A DNA stretch of 8,561 bases from an uncultured bacterium (lineage in GTDB: Bacteria > Bacteroidota > Bacteroidia > Bacteroidales > Paludibacteraceae), in contig CAMTOX010000065.1 of assembly GCA_947074225.1 (NCBI GenBank), positions 1-8,561 on the forward strand, in the 5' to 3' direction. A program made the position numbers and the translations under genes. Shown piece after piece: positions 5,916 to 8,561 of this stretch (the first letter of the stretch is position 1; each line of letters begins with the position of its first letter). The notes beneath the pieces were generated by a model. The model ran no database searches. It was not told the DNA's origin and was given only the letters and a program-made list of their open reading frames with translations.

Positions 5916-7124
5916 TTAAATCTGATGCAGATTGTGTCCCATACGCTCTTTCTTAGTTTTCATATAGAAAGAGTTATATTCGTTTGGTTCTATTTCAATA
6001 GGAATGTTCTCCTCAATAGTTAAACCATAAGCCTCTAATCCAATGCGCTTAACAGGATTATTGGTCATTAACTTCATTTTTTTTATGCCAATAGCACGTA
6101 GAATGCTTGCTCCTACACCATAGTCGCGTTCGTCGGCTTTAAAGCCTAAATGTACATTCGCATCTACAGTGTCTAAACCCTCCTCTTGAAGTTTGTAGGC
6201 TTTCATCTTGTTCATTAGACCAATGCCACGTCCCTCTTGATTTAGGTAAACTAAAGCACCTTTGCCCTCTTTTTCTATTGCACTAAGTGCTTGGTGTAGT
6301 TGTTCGCCACATTCGCAACGCATAGAGCCAAAGATATCGCCTGTGGCGCACGAAGAGTGTACACGTACAAGAATAGGCTCGTCTTTGCTCCATTCGCCTT
6401 TAATTAAGGCCACATGCTCCATGCCGTTAGATTTCTGACGGAATGGAATAGCGCGAAAGTCGCCATATTTTGTTGGTAAATGCACCTCGTCGCCCATCTC
6501 TACAATAGAATCTTGTTGTAAACGGTAGGCTATTAAATCACGAATAGTGATTAATTTAATGTTGTGCTTCTCGGCAACTTTAATAAGGTCGGGCATACGA
6601 GCCATAGTACCATCTTCATTCATAATCTCTATTAAGGCTGCGGCAGGGTTTAATCCTGCTAAACGTGCCAAATCTACACCTGCTTCGGTGTGTCCGGCAC
6701 GGCGTAATACGCCGCGTTCGCGAGCATAGAGAGGATTTATATGACCTGGACGGCCAAAAGTGGCTGGAGTAGAAGTAGGGTCGGCAAGAGCACGAATGGT
6801 TGCGGCACGGTCCTCAATAGATACCCCGGTAGAGCAACCCTCAAGTTTGTCGACAGTAACAGTGAATGGAGTACCCAATATAGAGGTGTTGTCATTCACT
6901 TGCTTCTCTAACTCTAACTCTTTACAACGCGATTCGGCCATAGGAACACACAAGACCCCACGTCCCTCTTTTAACATAAAGTTTACTGCCTCGGGAGTAA
7001 TCTTCTCTGCGGCAATAATAAAATCTCCCTCGTTTTCACGATCCTCATCGTCGACTACTATTAAGAACTTTCCTGCGCGAAAATCCTCGATAGCCTCTTC
7101 AATGGAACTAATTTTAAAGTCCAT
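5916..7124 (-). CDS. ribBA: Bifunctional RibBA: 3,4-dihydroxy-2-butanone-4-phosphate synthase / GTP cyclohydrolase II
   Basis: A 402-residue cytoplasmic enzyme making both precursors of riboflavin. Residues 1-about 200 are RibB, which converts ribulose 5-phosphate to dihydroxybutanone phosphate: the acidic metal-binding loop [10 protein letters not shown] (25-34), GRGVLCVPM (54-62), STGVS (98-102), GRPGHINPL (124-132) and [15 protein letters not shown] (141-155). Residues about 205-402 are RibA, which opens the GTP imidazole ring: zinc cysteines C259, C270 and C272 in [18 protein letters not shown], the GTP-binding NQEGRGIGL (295-303), DERDYGVG (331-338), and TNNPVKR near the end. The catalytic motifs of both halves are present, so neither domain looks degenerate. 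ATG at 7124; TAA stop. It begins 36 bases after the LptF-like gene with no terminator between, so the two are probably cotranscribed. No FMN riboswitch is seen in that short gap; any such control would have to lie upstream of the truncated first gene. Confidence 0.97.
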   Translation of the reverse strand: MDFKISSIEEAIEDFRAGKFLIVVDDEDRENEGDFIIAAEKITPEAVNFMLKEGRGVLCVPMAESRCKELELEKQVNDNTSILGTPFTVTVDKLEGCSTGVSIEDRAATIRALADPTSTPATFGRPGHINPLYARERGVLRRAGHTEAGVDLARLAGLNPAAALIEIMNEDGTMARMPDLIKVAEKHNIKLITIRDLIAYRLQQDSIVEMGDEVHLPTKYGDFRAIPFRQKSNGMEHVALIKGEWSKDEPILVRVHSSCATGDIFGSMRCECGEQLHQALSAIEKEGKGALVYLNQEGRGIGLMNKMKAYKLQEEGLDTVDANVHLGFKADERDYGVGASILRAIGIKKMKLMTNNPVKRIGLEAYGLTIEENIPIEIEPNEYNSFYMKTKKERMGHNLHQI

Positions 7125-7160
7125 AACTCTGTTATTTAATTATAGATAGGTGTATATATT

Positions 7161-8514
7161 TTAATCTTTTGTTTTTACTTGATGAGCGGCTCTCTTCTTC
7201 TTGAAGAATGAGCGTACTCTCTCTATCTGACGTTTTATCAGAATGCCTATAGCCTCCGGATTCATTATAGCAGAATCTCTTGCTGCTTTGTAGGTTAGGA
7301 ATATGCCTATGGGCAATAATATTGCCGAACTTAACCACATGCCCTGCCAAACATCCAACACCCCTTGTCGCGCCATCTTCTGGCCCATAGTGTCTATGAT
7401 ATAGTAGATAATAAACATCACTACCGATATGACTACCGGCATCCCTAAACCTCCTTTGCGAATAATTGAACCTAATGGGGCTCCAATAAAGAAGAAGATT
7501 AAACAGGCAAATGAGAGTGTAAACTTACGGTACCACTCTATAGAGTGACGCGTGTAATATTTATCGGCATCGTCAATAATGACTCGATTATATTGTAGGT
7601 CGGAGGCTACACTCTCAATACGTGTTTTAGAGTTTCGCAAAATATTTACCATATCGCCTTGCGTCGACTCTAGAAAAAGGGTGTCGGCATTGTACACCAC
7701 CTCCGGTTTAATAGCATTCAGAGTGTCTACTTGTTCAAAGGCACGCGCATAATATTTATCTTGCACCATCTGGTTGCTAAAGCGGGTGCGTAAGGAGTCG
7801 CGGAGCACATTTATGGAGTCTATATCGTTTGTTAAACGTACTATATCTTTACTCACATGCTGGTTGCTCAGCATCGACTCATCTTTCAAATTAAAGTTGG
7901 CATCAAAATCTATCAACACCTCTTTGCGTGCAAAACTCTCTCTGCGATAAGGCACACTTCCTTTACCCATCTTTCCCTCGCCTTGATCCAAGTTCTCAAA
8001 CGACTCGCCATTTACCAACGTTAGTTTCAAATTCATCTTGTCCTCGGTAAGTCGCACGTAAACTGTGTCGGCAGTGGTAACAGAGGCGTTTTCAAAACCT
8101 TTGGAGAAGTCGTAAATCATCACATCTTCCAAACCTGAGGTCTCCATATTCTTGTTACGCACATAAAGACGCATATTGTTAATGCCCGAATAAAATTCGC
8201 CTACGGGAATGTCCAATTCTGGCGATTTCTCGCGTATAGAGAACATTAAAGTCCACATGCGCTTTTGTGCCACCGGAATAACATTGTTCGAGAAAAAGAA
8301 GGCACCAACGCTTAAAAAAGCTATGAAAAGGGTTAGTATGCGCATAATCCTAAATAACGAGACACCGGCACTCTTCATGGCCAATAGCTCTAACTTCTCG
8401 CCCATATCGCCAAAAGTCATTAGTGAGGCCAAAAGAATGGCAAGTGGTAACGCTAAAGGAATTAAAGTTAAACCGGCATAAAAAAAGAATTGCAATAACA
8501 CTGTGGTGGGCAAC
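7161..8514 (-). CDS. LptF/LptG (YjgP/YjgQ) family LPS-export permease, N-terminus missing
   Basis: About 450 genuine residues of a permease of the LptB2FG type, the inner-membrane ABC machine that extracts LPS and hands it to the periplasmic bridge. Visible in order: a hydrophobic helix ending LPLAILLASLMTFG with the following GEKLELLAMKSAG coupling segment, another helix ending FFFSNNVIPVAQ, a long periplasmic region with GEFYSGINNMRLYV, then three C-terminal helices (around FFFIGAPLGSII, VVISVVMFIIYYIID and SSAILLPIGIFLTY) and a basic tail. The family has six membrane helices; the first, roughly 45-55 residues, is absent because genomic sequence stops at about 8514. The in-frame GTG at 8531 is inside adapter sequence and is not a start. 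The periplasmic part (about 245 residues) is much longer than in E. coli LptF. LptF and LptG cannot be told apart here. TAA stop, 36 bases before ribBA. Confidence 0.9.
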
Positions 8515-8561
8515 AGATCGGAAGAGCACACGTCTGAACTCCAGTCACATTCAGAAATCTC
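8515..8561 (+). other. Sequencing adapter contamination (Illumina TruSeq-type), not genomic
   Basis: From 8515 the plus strand reads AGATCGGAAGAGC and continues through ACACGTCTGAACTCCAGTCAC (8528-8548). That is the standard TruSeq read-1 3' adapter, followed by eight bases ATTCAGAA (8549-8556), which look like an i7 index (the sequence I recall as D705), and ATCTC (8557-8561), the beginning of the constant region after the index. The match is continuous to the end of the window. The first A may be genomic or the A-tail base, so the boundary is uncertain by one base. Confidence 0.98.

Noticed and set aside
6547..7149. Plus-strand open frames opposite ribBA (60 and 129 codons)
   Set aside because: They mirror the codon structure of ribBA, show no recognisable domain, and the minus-strand gene is certain.
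7125..7160. FMN riboswitch ahead of ribBA
   Set aside because: The 36-base gap is far too short and has none of the conserved helices of that riboswitch.
7132..7350. 72-codon minus-strand frame overlapping the 3' end of the LptF-like gene
   Set aside because: Alternate-frame shadow; the real frame encodes the last permease helix and basic tail.
1..8561. Mobile elements, CRISPR arrays, tRNA or rRNA genes, or a novel gene system
   Set aside because: I saw no terminal inverted repeats with a transposase, no regularly spaced repeats and no structural RNA signatures; every long frame is explained by a known core family.

Overview
The window is a stretch of AT-rich bacterial chromosome, almost certainly from the Bacteroidales (Bacteroidota). 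The evidence is an LpxC-FabZ fusion protein (a hallmark of Bacteroidota), the gene order HD-phosphohydrolase / lpxD / lpxC-fabZ / lpxA, the LptF-family permease next to ribBA, weak or absent Shine-Dalgarno sequences, and -7-like elements of the TAnnTTTG type. I cannot name the genus from the sequence alone. All seven genes lie on the minus strand, so transcription runs from high to low coordinates. This is core metabolic and envelope sequence. I found no mobile element, CRISPR array, tRNA, rRNA or novel defence-like cassette.

Read in the direction of transcription there are three apparent units. (1) 8514-5916: a 5'-truncated LptF/LptG-type LPS export permease, then ribBA (riboflavin precursor synthesis) 37 bases later, closed by a strong hairpin at 5856-5890. 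(2) 5672-4326: a single MATE-family cation-coupled efflux pump, followed by an 11-bp-stem hairpin terminator at 4179-4206. (3) 3921 to 1: an HD-domain phosphohydrolase, lpxD, lpxC-fabZ and the first 16 codons of lpxA. Unit 3 is the lipid A synthesis operon: LpxA, LpxC and LpxD carry out the first three committed steps on UDP-GlcNAc, and FabZ feeds acyl-chain elongation. The LptF-type protein of unit 1 would act later in the same pathway, exporting finished LPS.

The most important observation concerns data quality. The last 47 bases (8515-8561) are not genomic. They match an Illumina TruSeq-type adapter, followed by an 8-base index and the start of the next constant region. The apparent start of the LptF-like protein (Met-Cys-Ser-Ser-Asp-Leu, from a GTG at 8531) is therefore translated adapter, and the real N-terminus is missing. 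Other points worth a second look are an inverted repeat overlapping a candidate promoter upstream of the HD gene, a possibly coding-like tail beyond the MATE stop codon, a large periplasmic insertion in the LptF-like protein, and small hairpins inside the lipid A operon.
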